Origin: Chloroflexota bacterium
GTDB lineage: Bacteria; Chloroflexota; UBA11872; VXOZ01
Assembly: GCA_958295775.1 (NCBI GenBank)
Contig: CATQHC010000004.1
Span: 1-64,000 of the forward strand
Direction: 5' to 3'
DNA: 64,000 bases
The translations under genes were made by a program, and so were the position numbers. Positions 37,610 through 46,452 of the stretch are shown one piece after another. Every line of letters starts with the position of its first letter. Position 1 is the first letter of the stretch. The notes beneath the pieces are model-generated. The model had not been told where the DNA came from, did no database searches, and was given only the letters and a program-made list of their open reading frames with translations.

Positions 37610-38047
37610 ATGATACTCGACGTCCCGATTCGCGTTCGCTATGCCGAAACCGACGCCATGGGCGTGGCCTATCACGGGCATTACTTCACGTGGTTCGAAG
37701 TAGCGAGAGTAGAGCTCATGCGCGCCTTGGGATTACACTACCGCGACCTTGAAACGGAAGGGGTCTACCTACCGGTGGTGGAATGTCGGGCGCGCTTCAT
37801 CGCTGCCGCACGCTATGATGCCTCCCTGCAGGTGCGCACCGCACTCATGGCGGCCTCGCGCGCCAAGATCGTGTTCGGCTATGAGGTGCGGGAGCCTGAA
37901 ACGTCGCCCACGCTCCTCGCCTGCGGACAAACTACCCACGCGTTCACAACCCGTCAGGGCAAGGCCACGCGCTTGCCCGCCACGCACCCGCTCTGGCAGG
38001 GAATGGGCCAGGTCGACTGCATGCCAGAATTCGTATCGTTCGCCTAA
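37610..38047 (+). CDS. YbgC/FadM-type acyl-CoA thioesterase (hot-dog fold)
   Basis: The 145-residue hot-dog protein has the signature RYAETDAMGVAYHGHYFTWFE, with the active-site Asp15 of the 4-hydroxybenzoyl-CoA thioesterase/YbgC group. It hydrolyses acyl-CoA or acyl-ACP thioesters; chain preference cannot be told. An upstream extension of the frame back to 36953 is antisense to mnmA and is not coding, so ATG 37610 is used. A 54-residue membrane protein follows within 20 bases. Confidence 0.92.
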   Translation: MILDVPIRVRYAETDAMGVAYHGHYFTWFEVARVELMRALGLHYRDLETEGVYLPVVECRARFIAAARYDASLQVRTALMAASRAKIVFGYEVREPETSPTLLACGQTTHAFTTRQGKATRLPATHPLWQGMGQVDCMPEFVSFA

Positions 38048-38065
38048 CGAGGAGCCCGGACGCCT

Positions 38066-38230
38066 ATGACCCCTCAACCCCAGCGTGAGACGCGTTCCGT
38101 CCTGCGGCTCGTGCTCTACGCGCTTGTAGTCCTCATGCTCATCGTGGGGTTCCTCTACGCGTACGAGCTCATGGGCGGGCCGGTTGACACCTTCATTGAA
38201 GCCCTTGGCGATCTCATCGGCTTATTCTAG
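38066..38230 (+). CDS. Small single-pass membrane protein (54 residues)
   Basis: An ATG preceded by GAGGAG opens a frame of 54 codons ending in TAG at 38228-38230. The product has a basic N terminus (MTPQPQRETRSVLR), one strong hydrophobic helix (about residues 13-32) and a short acidic tail. It begins 18 bases after the thioesterase stop on the same strand, so it is likely co-transcribed. The function is unknown. Confidence 0.6.
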   Translation: MTPQPQRETRSVLRLVLYALVVLMLIVGFLYAYELMGGPVDTFIEALGDLIGLF

Positions 38231-38377
38231 TGCCCTGGCCGTCGGCCTGCAGCGCCAAAAATGAAAGCCGCAACCACGAGCGCATCGCAGTGCCTGGGAG
38301 ATTTCCGTCCAGTAAATCTTGCCAGGACTCTGAGGCAGGAGGGCAACGGTGTCAGCCAGCGGCATTCGCAGCCCGTC

Positions 38378-39793
38378 TTAGGTTGACTGCTCCGGTACCG
38401 GGGTGGGCGGCGGCTTGGGGGTAAGGTACGCTTCCACCGCATCGTGGGCGTTTTGCGCCGCTTCCTCTATTGAGACATCGCCCCGGGCCACGGGCAGCGT
38501 CAAGTTGCTGAAGAACTGCCAGCTTAGCTGCGTCGCAGTTGCCAAATGGGAAGGCACACTGTCCACCATGAGTTCCAGCAGCACGTCACGCGCTACAGGG
38601 TCCAGGAGCAGAGACATGTGCCGGCCGTCGGGCTTGGCGACATACCCCTGCGCTTCCGTAACGGCAGGCACAAGGCGGTTCTGTCCGATGTGGTGCGCCA
38701 GCGGCAGCATCACGCTGTAGCCCGCATCGCCGTTCTGGCTGCCTGCCGGCATAACCAGCGCCTCCTGCAGGCCCAACGGCGTCCCGCTCCGGTCCTCCTT
38801 AGGTATAACGGCCGGCATGCGATCCGCGCGGAGACGACCGAAGAACGGTGTGAAGACCATCGCCGTCTGCAAGCTCTCGCCATCAATTGTGCCGCGCAGC
38901 GTTTGGGAATCGATGTCGGGCCCATGCGGCATGGCGCGGTGCGTGCGTCCAAGCTCTTGCCAGAAGCGGATGCCCCGCAGCGCCGGTCGCTCGGTAAGCT
39001 TGATTTCACCGGAGTCCAAGTCAACGGCGTCGCCGCCTTCCTGCAATACGAATGGCAGCCAGCCCGGTATGCTCCACTCGGAGTAGCCCCAGAAGTCAAT
39101 ACTCGTATCGCCGTCGTCATCACGAGTCAGCGACTTTGCGGTGGCAATGAAGTCCTCGTGATTCCACGTATGCGTCGGTTCCGCTACCTTGTACTCCTTG
39201 AACTTGGTGCTGTTGTACATCACCATTGCAGGCAGTACCGCAAGGGGAATTGCCATCAACTGACGTCGATACCGCGACAGTTGCAACGCGTTGTAATGGA
39301 ATGATTCGAGCAGGTCGCTATCGTCGGTTTGGGCGTAACGATCCAACGGCGAAAGGATTTGGTGCGTGAATGCGCGGGGGAAGTCGAGCGCTGCATGCAT
39401 CCACGCAAGGTCAAGCGGCACGCCGCTCGCGTCCCGCGCCACCACGAATTCCGTGAAACCGTCCCGCCACGACTTGTCGCTCGGCCGCCGGATTTCGACT
39501 TCCTCGAGCAGGGAACGCGGGGCCGGGCCGGGGATGCCTTCGTTGTTCCACGCGCCGATGAAATTCCTAGCCTCAGTGCTAATGCCAGCCAAACGCGCCA
39601 TGAAGGCAAACGTGAGCGTAACCTGCTCGGCGGTCTGACTGCCGCCGGCAGAACGGGGCGCGTCGCGAAACGGCACTTTGCCTTCAAGTTCAGGTCGGTC
39701 GGGCGCGCGACCGGGCCCGCCGCCGCACGCTGCAAGCGCAACGGCACTAGAGCACAGGGCGCCAAGCGTACCTATACACTCTCTTCGCGTCAT
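38378..39793 (-). CDS. Divergent ABC-type solute-binding lipoprotein
   Basis: A 471-residue protein starting with MTRREC and a lipobox LAAC, then a family-1 solute-binding fold with many family-like blocks (LMAIPLAVLPAMVMYNSTKF, WNHEDFIATAKSLT, FFGRLRADRMPAV). The C terminus is proline-rich. It probably binds a sugar or oligosaccharide outside the cell. It lies 45 bases after a second, distinct solute-binding gene (39839-41155), and no permease is nearby. Confidence 0.78.
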   Translation of the reverse strand: MTRRECIGTLGALCSSAVALAACGGGPGRAPDRPELEGKVPFRDAPRSAGGSQTAEQVTLTFAFMARLAGISTEARNFIGAWNNEGIPGPAPRSLLEEVEIRRPSDKSWRDGFTEFVVARDASGVPLDLAWMHAALDFPRAFTHQILSPLDRYAQTDDSDLLESFHYNALQLSRYRRQLMAIPLAVLPAMVMYNSTKFKEYKVAEPTHTWNHEDFIATAKSLTRDDDGDTSIDFWGYSEWSIPGWLPFVLQEGGDAVDLDSGEIKLTERPALRGIRFWQELGRTHRAMPHGPDIDSQTLRGTIDGESLQTAMVFTPFFGRLRADRMPAVIPKEDRSGTPLGLQEALVMPAGSQNGDAGYSVMLPLAHHIGQNRLVPAVTEAQGYVAKPDGRHMSLLLDPVARDVLLELMVDSVPSHLATATQLSWQFFSNLTLPVARGDVSIEEAAQNAHDAVEAYLTPKPPPTPVPEQST

Positions 39794-39838
39794 TCGGGTT
39801 TCTCTGGCCTTTCCGTACCTCTGCTCGCTTTTCCGATA

Positions 39839-41155
39839 CTAGCGCGGCGGAGAACCGAGCCACTCCCGTACTGTGGCTGCGCCTCTCTCCAGAGCGGCCG
39901 TGGCCGTAAGGTTGCCCCGCAGTGCGGGCAAAGCCATTTGCTCAGTAAGAGACTTCCCAATTCCACTATACAACGAGAGCGTGGTACCGACACTGTAGGA
40001 AAGGCTGCGCAGTACAACGTCCGCTCGGTCAAGCCCCAAAGCGAGGCTGGGGTGCAACCGGCTGGGACGCCGAATGAACTCAATGGCATTGTTGCGCGGC
40101 GGCACGAGCAACTGTGACCCTAGCTGCGCGGCCATTGGCTTGGCAACACTGTACGCCGCATCAAGGTCCGCGCTATTCGCCGAGACACCGACCATATCGG
40201 TAACCACCATGGGCACGGACTGCGCGGGGCCGTTCGGCGTCCCCACGTAGCCATACTGCAGCGATGCCGGTTCGGCATGGCGCCAATTGATCAACTCCAA
40301 GCGCAAGGGGGCATTGGAGATGCCGGTACGTCGCTGCATCATCGCGTTCAAGGACTGGTTCGGGCCGCCCTCAAACGCCTGGTGCCGGTGGGCAAGCTCC
40401 AACCAGAACTCCAGTCCAGCCTGCGCTGCGGCCTCGTCCAGCGTTGTCTTGCCGGTCTTCATGTCAGCGACGCGCCCGCCCGCTCCGACGATGAACAGCA
40501 GCCACGCAGGCACCGATGTCGTGCCAAAGCCCCAAACAGCACTGCCATTTGCAGTATGCGTAAGGGCTGCCGCCTTGGCTGCAAACTCGTCCCACGTCCA
40601 GCGGGACGTCGGGGGCGGCGCCTCCTGTGCGGCAAGCATCTCATTGTCGTAGCGCACGGAGAGAATTCCCAGGGCTGCCGGCAGCGCCATCTGCTGCCCC
40701 CAAGACTGGAGAGCCCACAGCGACTCCGGATGGTAGCCCTTTAGCGTGTTATCCGAATCGTTGTCGACAAAGGGATTGAGGGGACGAAGCAAGTCTCCGC
40801 GCAGGATTTCGGGCAAGTCATCCTGCAAGCTAAACCAGACAACATCGGGAGCCTCGCCGGCGGCCACGCGTTGGCGCACGCCTGTCACAAATGATCGCCC
40901 GGGGGTGGGCACGATGGGGATCTCCCTAATCGTGGGCATGCCGTTGCGCCCGCCGGGCGCAAGTCCGTAGCGAACGGATGGCAGCGCTTTCTCCAACACT
41001 GCATTTACCCGCTCGTTCGCTCGCACCGCTACGGTGACGGTGACGTCTTTCGGTACCGGGGTCGGAGGCTCGGGGCCGCCGCGCGTACCGCACGCAATGA
41101 GCAAAGCGCTACTGAAGACTGCGCTTCCGGCCCGAAAAACTTCCCGTCGTGTCAT
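39839..41155 (-). CDS. Divergent ABC-type solute-binding lipoprotein
   Basis: A 438-residue protein with a short twin-arginine-like start (MTRREVFRAG), lipobox LIAC and a Thr/Pro-rich linker. The solute-binding body has SVRYDNEML, WTWDEFAAKAAAL and a Trp-rich ligand cleft. ATG 41155 is favoured over the GTG at 41170. It is related in layout to the downstream gene at 38378-39793 but differs in sequence, which suggests an old duplication. The pair may form two receptors for one missing transporter. Confidence 0.78.
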   Translation of the reverse strand: MTRREVFRAGSAVFSSALLIACGTRGGPEPPTPVPKDVTVTVAVRANERVNAVLEKALPSVRYGLAPGGRNGMPTIREIPIVPTPGRSFVTGVRQRVAAGEAPDVVWFSLQDDLPEILRGDLLRPLNPFVDNDSDNTLKGYHPESLWALQSWGQQMALPAALGILSVRYDNEMLAAQEAPPPTSRWTWDEFAAKAAALTHTANGSAVWGFGTTSVPAWLLFIVGAGGRVADMKTGKTTLDEAAAQAGLEFWLELAHRHQAFEGGPNQSLNAMMQRRTGISNAPLRLELINWRHAEPASLQYGYVGTPNGPAQSVPMVVTDMVGVSANSADLDAAYSVAKPMAAQLGSQLLVPPRNNAIEFIRRPSRLHPSLALGLDRADVVLRSLSYSVGTTLSLYSGIGKSLTEQMALPALRGNLTATAALERGAATVREWLGSPPR

Positions 41156-41243
41156 GTTCGCACCCGCCACGAAGAACGCCGTGCAGCTACCATACTACAC
41201 ACCGCCGCCGTCAATTGTCTATATTCTGAAGCGTTTTTGGCCG

Positions 41244-41906
41244 CTACTTGCGCAGCGCGTACTTCGCTAACGTCCAGAGCGCGTGCGGCCCATCGGTCCA
41301 GATATTCAACTTGCGGTTGCTGCGGGGCGCATAGGAAATCGGCACTTCCCGTATGCCATAGCCCAGCTTCAAGACCTTGGCCGTTATTTCCGGTTCTATC
41401 TCAAAGCCGTTCGATTCGATTGTGAACCGATCAAATACCTCTTTCGCCATCATCTTGTAGCACGTTTCCATGTCATGCAGAGACACGCGAAACAGTATGC
41501 GTGTGACCAGGGATAGGAAATTGTTGCCGAGACGACGAGGTAAACTCTGGCGCCGCAGGGTGCGCACGCCGTAGACCACTTTGGTCTCGCCCCGCGCAAT
41601 CGGCTCCAGCAGCGCCGTGAAATCGGTCGGGTCATACTCCAGATCTGCGTCTTGAATGACGACAACGTCACCGGTAGCCGCCGCCAGCGCGGTGCGAATT
41701 GCGGCGCCCTTTCCTCTGTTCTCCGGATGGTAGACGACATGGAAGCGTTCATCCTGCAAGGACTGCAGCACCTCGGTCGTGCCGTCGGTAGACCCATCGT
41801 CAACGACGACTATCTCTTTCTCCAAGGAAACAGCGGCCACGCGCTCTAGAATCTCGCGCACGGTTTCACGCTCATCAAAGACCGGAATCAGAATGGAAAG
41901 CTTCAT
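41244..41906 (-). CDS. Family 2 glycosyltransferase, dolichyl-phosphate hexose synthase-like
   Basis: The 220-residue GT-A protein begins with MKLSILIPVFDERETV, has VVDDGSTDGT, QDADLEYDP (metal-binding Asp) and the DMETCYKMM block typical of polyprenyl-phosphate glucose/mannose synthases. No membrane segment is present, so it should be peripheral. It would charge undecaprenyl phosphate with a hexose for GT-C enzymes. It lies 90 bases upstream of the two solute-binding genes on the same strand. Confidence 0.92.
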   Translation of the reverse strand: MKLSILIPVFDERETVREILERVAAVSLEKEIVVVDDGSTDGTTEVLQSLQDERFHVVYHPENRGKGAAIRTALAAATGDVVVIQDADLEYDPTDFTALLEPIARGETKVVYGVRTLRRQSLPRRLGNNFLSLVTRILFRVSLHDMETCYKMMAKEVFDRFTIESNGFEIEPEITAKVLKLGYGIREVPISYAPRSNRKLNIWTDGPHALWTLAKYALRK

Positions 41907-42197
41907 AGTGGCTGTGACAATAGCTCAACGCAAAGCAAGACCGATTGCATCAAAAGTGGCGGGGCATTCGCGGCGAACTGTGTGGGGCGATTGGTATGGG
42001 CGGACTCGCGATCCCGAGCAGCTCTTGAAAGGGTTGGTATGAAATCGCCCCTACTATATCATTGGGTCTGTAGCCACGTAAACACCTGCCAATATATGAC
42101 AAGCCTGCGGCAGGTACTGCAATTATCTTGACAATGGCGTGCTGCAGATTGAGCCGCGCTACATTCACCGCCAAACCCGAACGCCAAGGAGCACACA

Positions 42198-43910
42198 ATG
42201 ACCAACCCGCCGTTTGCAGTCGACCTGGAGCGCAACGTCGCTGTTCCCATGCGCGACGGTGTCACTCTGCGCGCGGACGTATACCGACCGCAGGCCGACG
42301 GCCCGTTTCCCGTGATTCTCACGCGCACGCCGTACAACAAGAGCGCCTTGGACGGCAGCCCGTCACCTACCTATGAGAGCCTGGCTGCGGCGGGGTATCT
42401 CGTAGTAGCGCAAGACGTGCGCGGCCGCTACGCATCGGACGGCGAATTCACGCCCCTCTTCGCCTTTGGCTATCCCGATATCGAGGATGGCTACGATACG
42501 GTAGAGTGGTGCGCGCGGCTCGCGGATTCTAATGGGGACGTCGGCATCTTTGGCAACTCCTACGGCGGCTTCACGTCTTATTGCGCGGCATTCAGCCAGG
42601 CGCCCAGCCTGCGTTGCGTATTTGCCGAAGGCATGACCCAGCGCCTCACCGACTTTGAGCCCCACTTCCGACCCGGACGGCGCTTTGCCTGGTCTATGTG
42701 CACGATAGCGCCGGACATCCGCCTGAAGAAAGGGCTGCCAGGGACCCACACCAAGGACATTGCCGATCAGCTCTGGGAGCGGGAACGCCACAAGTGGCTC
42801 TGGTTCCTGCCCCGCAAGGATATACCGGACGATCACTTTGGCGGCCCCGTCCAGGCCGGCTACTACCGCACGTTGATGACGGAAGGGGGAGTCGATACGT
42901 TCCAGTGGCAGGACCGCTACCAGGACGTGCGGGTGCCGGTCTTCCATCGCACCGGCTGGTACGACCGCTTCGTGCGCGCGATCGACGGCCATACGCTGAT
43001 GGCACAGAAGGCCGCCACGCCGGCAGCCCGCGCCGGACAGCGCGCCATGATCGGTCCGTGGGGGCACACGAGCGCGCTGCACGCCTATGAAGGCGAACTG
43101 GACTTTGGGCCGGCAGGTCTTGTGGAGCAAACCGACCTGCTGCTGCGCTGGTTCGATCACTGGCTCAAGGGCCATGACACCGGCATCATGGACGAGGGGC
43201 CGATCCGGCTCTACATTCTGGGTGACAACGCCTGGCGCAATGAGCAAGAATGGCCGTTAGCGCGCACCCAATACACAGACTACTACCTGCACAGCAACGG
43301 CGGCGCGCAAACGGCACGCGGCGACGGCAACCTTTCGCCAGACCAGGCCGGCGACGAATCACCCGACCACTACGTGTACGATCCTCGTGATCCGGTGCCC
43401 TCCTGCCACTTGATGCACGATCAAGACGGCGTCTTCGATCAGCGGGTGCTGGATGCGCGCGCGGACGTGCTCGTCTATCAGACCGAACCCCTTGCCGCGC
43501 CGCTCGAGGTAACCGGCGAGCCGACCCTGCACCTCTACGCTGCCACAAGCGCCGTTGATACCGATTTCATGGCAAAACTGGTGGACGTGCATCCCGACGG
43601 CTTTGCGCAAAACCTCTGCTACGGGGTCGTGCGCGCCCGCTACCGCAATGGCTATACGGCACCGCAACTGCTCACGCCCGGCCAGGTGTATGAGTTCACC
43701 ATCGCGCTCAACCCCATTGCCAATGTCTTCCAGCCCGGCCACCGCTTGCGCCTGGACATCTCAAGCAGCGACTTTCCCAACTGGGACCGCAACCTGAACT
43801 CCGGCAGCGACGGCTACTCGGACGGAACGATGGTCAGCGCCCGCCAGACCGTGCTCCACGACTCCGTCCGCGCCTCACGCATCACTCTACCCGTGATACC
43901 GCGCGATTAA
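42198..43910 (+). CDS. CocE/NonD-family hydrolase (X-Pro dipeptidyl-peptidase-like)
   Basis: The 570-residue alpha/beta hydrolase has the nucleophile Ser121 in GNSYGG, Asp256 in TGWYDRF and His290 in PWGHT, giving a complete triad, then a C-terminal jelly-roll domain (HRLRLDISSSDFPNWDRN). Family members cleave esters or amides such as cocaine, glutaryl compounds or X-Pro peptides. No signal peptide is present. AAGGAG precedes ATG 42198. The substrate is unknown. Confidence 0.94.
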   Translation: MTNPPFAVDLERNVAVPMRDGVTLRADVYRPQADGPFPVILTRTPYNKSALDGSPSPTYESLAAAGYLVVAQDVRGRYASDGEFTPLFAFGYPDIEDGYDTVEWCARLADSNGDVGIFGNSYGGFTSYCAAFSQAPSLRCVFAEGMTQRLTDFEPHFRPGRRFAWSMCTIAPDIRLKKGLPGTHTKDIADQLWERERHKWLWFLPRKDIPDDHFGGPVQAGYYRTLMTEGGVDTFQWQDRYQDVRVPVFHRTGWYDRFVRAIDGHTLMAQKAATPAARAGQRAMIGPWGHTSALHAYEGELDFGPAGLVEQTDLLLRWFDHWLKGHDTGIMDEGPIRLYILGDNAWRNEQEWPLARTQYTDYYLHSNGGAQTARGDGNLSPDQAGDESPDHYVYDPRDPVPSCHLMHDQDGVFDQRVLDARADVLVYQTEPLAAPLEVTGEPTLHLYAATSAVDTDFMAKLVDVHPDGFAQNLCYGVVRARYRNGYTAPQLLTPGQVYEFTIALNPIANVFQPGHRLRLDISSSDFPNWDRNLNSGSDGYSDGTMVSARQTVLHDSVRASRITLPVIPRD

Positions 43911-43945
43911 CCACTGATTGCGGGAAGAGGCGGCAGTGGAGTTTG

Positions 43946-43966
43946 GCGCAGGTTTGAAACCTGCGC
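43946..43966. repeat. Short GC-rich palindrome after the hydrolase gene
   Basis: GCGCAGGTTT and its exact complement flank a single G. There is no T-run. It resembles the dispersed intergenic palindromes at 10625-10652 and 57780-57798 in composition and position. Confidence 0.6.
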
Positions 43967-44069
43967 TACCGGTCCGCTGGGGCGTTTGACTCAATGCCGG
44001 ACATAGCCTCTGTGCTGCCGGCGGCAATACAGAGTGTGTAGAGAGAATGGGGCACTTGGAGGCATGGGG

Positions 44070-45338
44070 ATGGGCTTCAAGGGCAAGCTGCTCCACGTTA
44101 CCAGAGGCTATCGCCGCCTGTCCCGCAACTCTTCGTTCGCACTCCTCTTAAGCGGCCAGACCGTATCCTACTTCGGCGATGCTTTCTTCAATCTTGCCGT
44201 GATGTGGGTGGTCTGGTCGGAAACCCAATCAACCCTGCAGACCGCAATCATCCAGGCCATTTGGCATCTCCCCGACGTTATCTTTGCCCCGCTGGCCGGC
44301 GTCCTTGCCGACCGTTGGGACCGCAAGGCGATCATGGTGAAAACCAACCTTGCCGCCGCGGCAGTAGTGGCAGCGGTGGCGCTGTTGGTAGCGCTGATCG
44401 GTCATCTGCCCCCGATCATCGCTTTTGTCGCCATCTTCAAGTTGAATAGCCTAACAGCGTTTATGAGTCCGGCCCGCGCCTCGGTCATGCCCTCAGTTGT
44501 GGGGCGGGACCTCCTGACCACTGCCCAAGGCCTGTTCTCCACCGCCAGAGAGACCGCATCGCTGGTAGGAAGCGCAGCCGGCGGGTTGCTGATCGCGGCT
44601 GCAGGCGCCGTGTGGGCGCTGGCGGTTGATGCTGCATCGTTCCTGTTCGTAGCGCTATGCATCACGCTCGCCCGCCTGCCGGGCAGGGAGGCGCCAGCCT
44701 CCGCCTCAAGCGAACCTCACTTCCGGTTTACTGCCAAGTCAGTCGTCCGGGACTTGCGCGAGGGGTGGCAGACAGCTACAGGGTTGCCCGTGGTGTGGGC
44801 CTTGCTCTGGCTCAGCGTGTGTATCAACATCGCCTCCTTTCTTGGCCCGCTGTGGCCGGCCCTCGTTCAGGAGCGCTTGGGCGGCGGGGCAGGAGCCTTC
44901 GGCCTGTTGCTCGCGGCTGCCGCGGCCGGCGGTATGTGCGGCGGGCTCGTGGCCGGGCCCTTGGAGCGGCGCCTTGGCGCGGGGCGCATCCTGGCAGCGG
45001 GTTGGAGTCTGGCAGGACTCTGCACTTTAGGGATAGCCGTCTCCACCTGGTTGCCGGTTACGATTGTGTTGGAATTCGCAGAAACCGCCTCATTGACCGC
45101 AAGTATGGTCGCGAGCGGCGCGATCACAATCGCGTCCGTACCCGAAGCATTTCGCGGCCGAATCTTCGGGGTATTTCGCAGCATGGCCGTCGTTCTCATC
45201 CCCGTCAGCGCCCTGGGCGGCGGCTGGATCGCGGAATTCGTGGAGATATGGGTCATGTTCACCGCGGGCGGGGTGTTAGTCCTCGCCCTCGCGCTCGCGG
45301 CATGGGCAAACCCTCACGTCAGAACCGCGCGCATCTGA
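44070..45338 (+). CDS. MFS transporter, DHA3-like exporter
   Basis: A 422-residue protein with about 11-12 membrane helices. The A-like loop LADRWDRKAIM between helices 2 and 3 and the block YFGDAFFNLAVMWVV near the N terminus are typical of the drug-efflux-like MFS_3/DHA3 group. It may export drugs, siderophores or other metabolites by proton antiport. ATG 44070 is chosen because GGAGG (44058-44062) is seven bases ahead; ATG 44064 is too close. Confidence 0.9.
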   Translation: MGFKGKLLHVTRGYRRLSRNSSFALLLSGQTVSYFGDAFFNLAVMWVVWSETQSTLQTAIIQAIWHLPDVIFAPLAGVLADRWDRKAIMVKTNLAAAAVVAAVALLVALIGHLPPIIAFVAIFKLNSLTAFMSPARASVMPSVVGRDLLTTAQGLFSTARETASLVGSAAGGLLIAAAGAVWALAVDAASFLFVALCITLARLPGREAPASASSEPHFRFTAKSVVRDLREGWQTATGLPVVWALLWLSVCINIASFLGPLWPALVQERLGGGAGAFGLLLAAAAAGGMCGGLVAGPLERRLGAGRILAAGWSLAGLCTLGIAVSTWLPVTIVLEFAETASLTASMVASGAITIASVPEAFRGRIFGVFRSMAVVLIPVSALGGGWIAEFVEIWVMFTAGGVLVLALALAAWANPHVRTARI

Positions 45339-45513
45339 CCGGCCCCGTGGGCCAAGGTCGCCGTGTCTTCGCTGGGCCTCTGTCTGTAACCGAGTCCCAG
45401 TTGCATGAGTTTCCAATTGTACGCCATCGTCCGGTTAGGGCGTTCGCCCCATGTCGACAAACGCCAACGATACCCAGCCGCACTGCGAAGTGGGATCAAG
45501 CTGATCGTCTTCG

Positions 45514-45927
45514 TCACGTCGGCACTACTCGTACTACGCCGGGAATCCTGTCAAAGTCAGTTTCCCAACTGTAAATCTCTGCGATCCCACGGGCATTCAT
45601 GTGCGCTGCTGTGTAGGCATCGGCGAATGAGATGTTGCGCTCGACATAGACTCCGAGCGCTTCTACGCACAGTTGTTTCTCGGCAAACTGGATGCCCGGC
45701 AGAGAGATAATGTCTCCCACCATCGTCCGCACTTTCTCTCTGGGTACGCCATAGGTGCGCTGGAGCGTGAGCACCGTTTCGAAGACGACCAACGCTGAAG
45801 TGACGACTTTTACCTCACCGCGCTCTATCGCCGCCAGCAGCCGCTGAGCTGCCTCGGCCATTTCCGGATCGCTGCCCGTGAAATAGCGCAAGAGAATATT
45901 GGTATCAAGAAAACGTGTTGCCCTCAT
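45514..45927 (-). CDS. vapC: PIN-domain toxin, VapC-type
   Basis: The 137-residue PIN-fold nuclease has the acidic set Asp8 (FLDTN), Glu50, Asp103 (SFADAY) and Asp124 expected for metal-dependent RNA cleavage. VapC toxins cut tRNA or rRNA when not bound by antitoxin. The ATG is one base after the antitoxin stop, so the pair is translated together. The neighbouring operator palindromes support autoregulation. The RNA target is unknown. Confidence 0.92.
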   Translation of the reverse strand: MRATRFLDTNILLRYFTGSDPEMAEAAQRLLAAIERGEVKVVTSALVVFETVLTLQRTYGVPREKVRTMVGDIISLPGIQFAEKQLCVEALGVYVERNISFADAYTAAHMNARGIAEIYSWETDFDRIPGVVRVVPT

Positions 45928-45928
45928 G

Positions 45929-46183
45929 TCAGCGGTCTGCCGTCGCTTCTCGCGCTACGCCTTTTTCAAATGCAGTACGCTCCTCCCGCCAGGAGCGGGT
46001 CTTCTTCGACCCGGCCGCGCCAAAGTGACGTTCAACGCGAGACGGTACCGGGAGCAAGCGCACGCCATCCGGCGTTGACTCGAACCGCACGAAGTCCCTT
46101 GGTTTTATGCCCAGCTTCTCACGAATCTCAGCCGGTACGGTCACCTGACCCTTTTGTGTAACCCGAGATTCATAGGCCGGCAT
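45929..46183 (-). CDS. vapB: AbrB/SpoVT-type antitoxin, VapB-like
   Basis: An 84-residue protein with an N-terminal swapped-hairpin DNA-binding domain (SRVTQKGQVTVPAEIREKLGIKPRDFVRFE) and a charged C-terminal tail that would wrap the toxin. It neutralises the PIN toxin encoded next and represses the operon. It reads from an AT-rich promoter region with two overlapping palindromes (46214-46240). Confidence 0.92.
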   Translation of the reverse strand: MPAYESRVTQKGQVTVPAEIREKLGIKPRDFVRFESTPDGVRLLPVPSRVERHFGAAGSKKTRSWREERTAFEKGVAREATADR

Positions 46184-46213
46184 GGTACTACTCCAATCAC
46201 TTACTTACTTTTC

Positions 46214-46240
46214 TATTAGTATTACTAATACTATAGTATT
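46214..46240. promoter_or_regulatory. Palindromic operator of the toxin-antitoxin operon
   Basis: TATTAGTA-T-TACTAATA (46214-46230) and AATACTATAGTATT (46227-46240) are two perfect, overlapping palindromes. They lie 30-57 bases ahead of the antitoxin start at 46183, within the only strongly AT-rich patch nearby. Such sites suit AbrB-fold repressors. Confidence 0.65.
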
Positions 46241-46452
46241 ACACCACGACCTGCTTGATCGAATCCCGCTCTCCCAGCTTCATTCACTATAGGTGTAGTT
46301 CAATGACGCTTGTGACAAACTTGCGCGCTCACAACTGCATTTCCCAATTGCCAGTCGCTGCCGAATCTCTCCGCATCCGCTACAATGGACGTTACTGTCT
46401 TTTGCCCACCGCTACGTGGCAGGTCCCGATTCCTTGTAAGGTAAGAAACACC

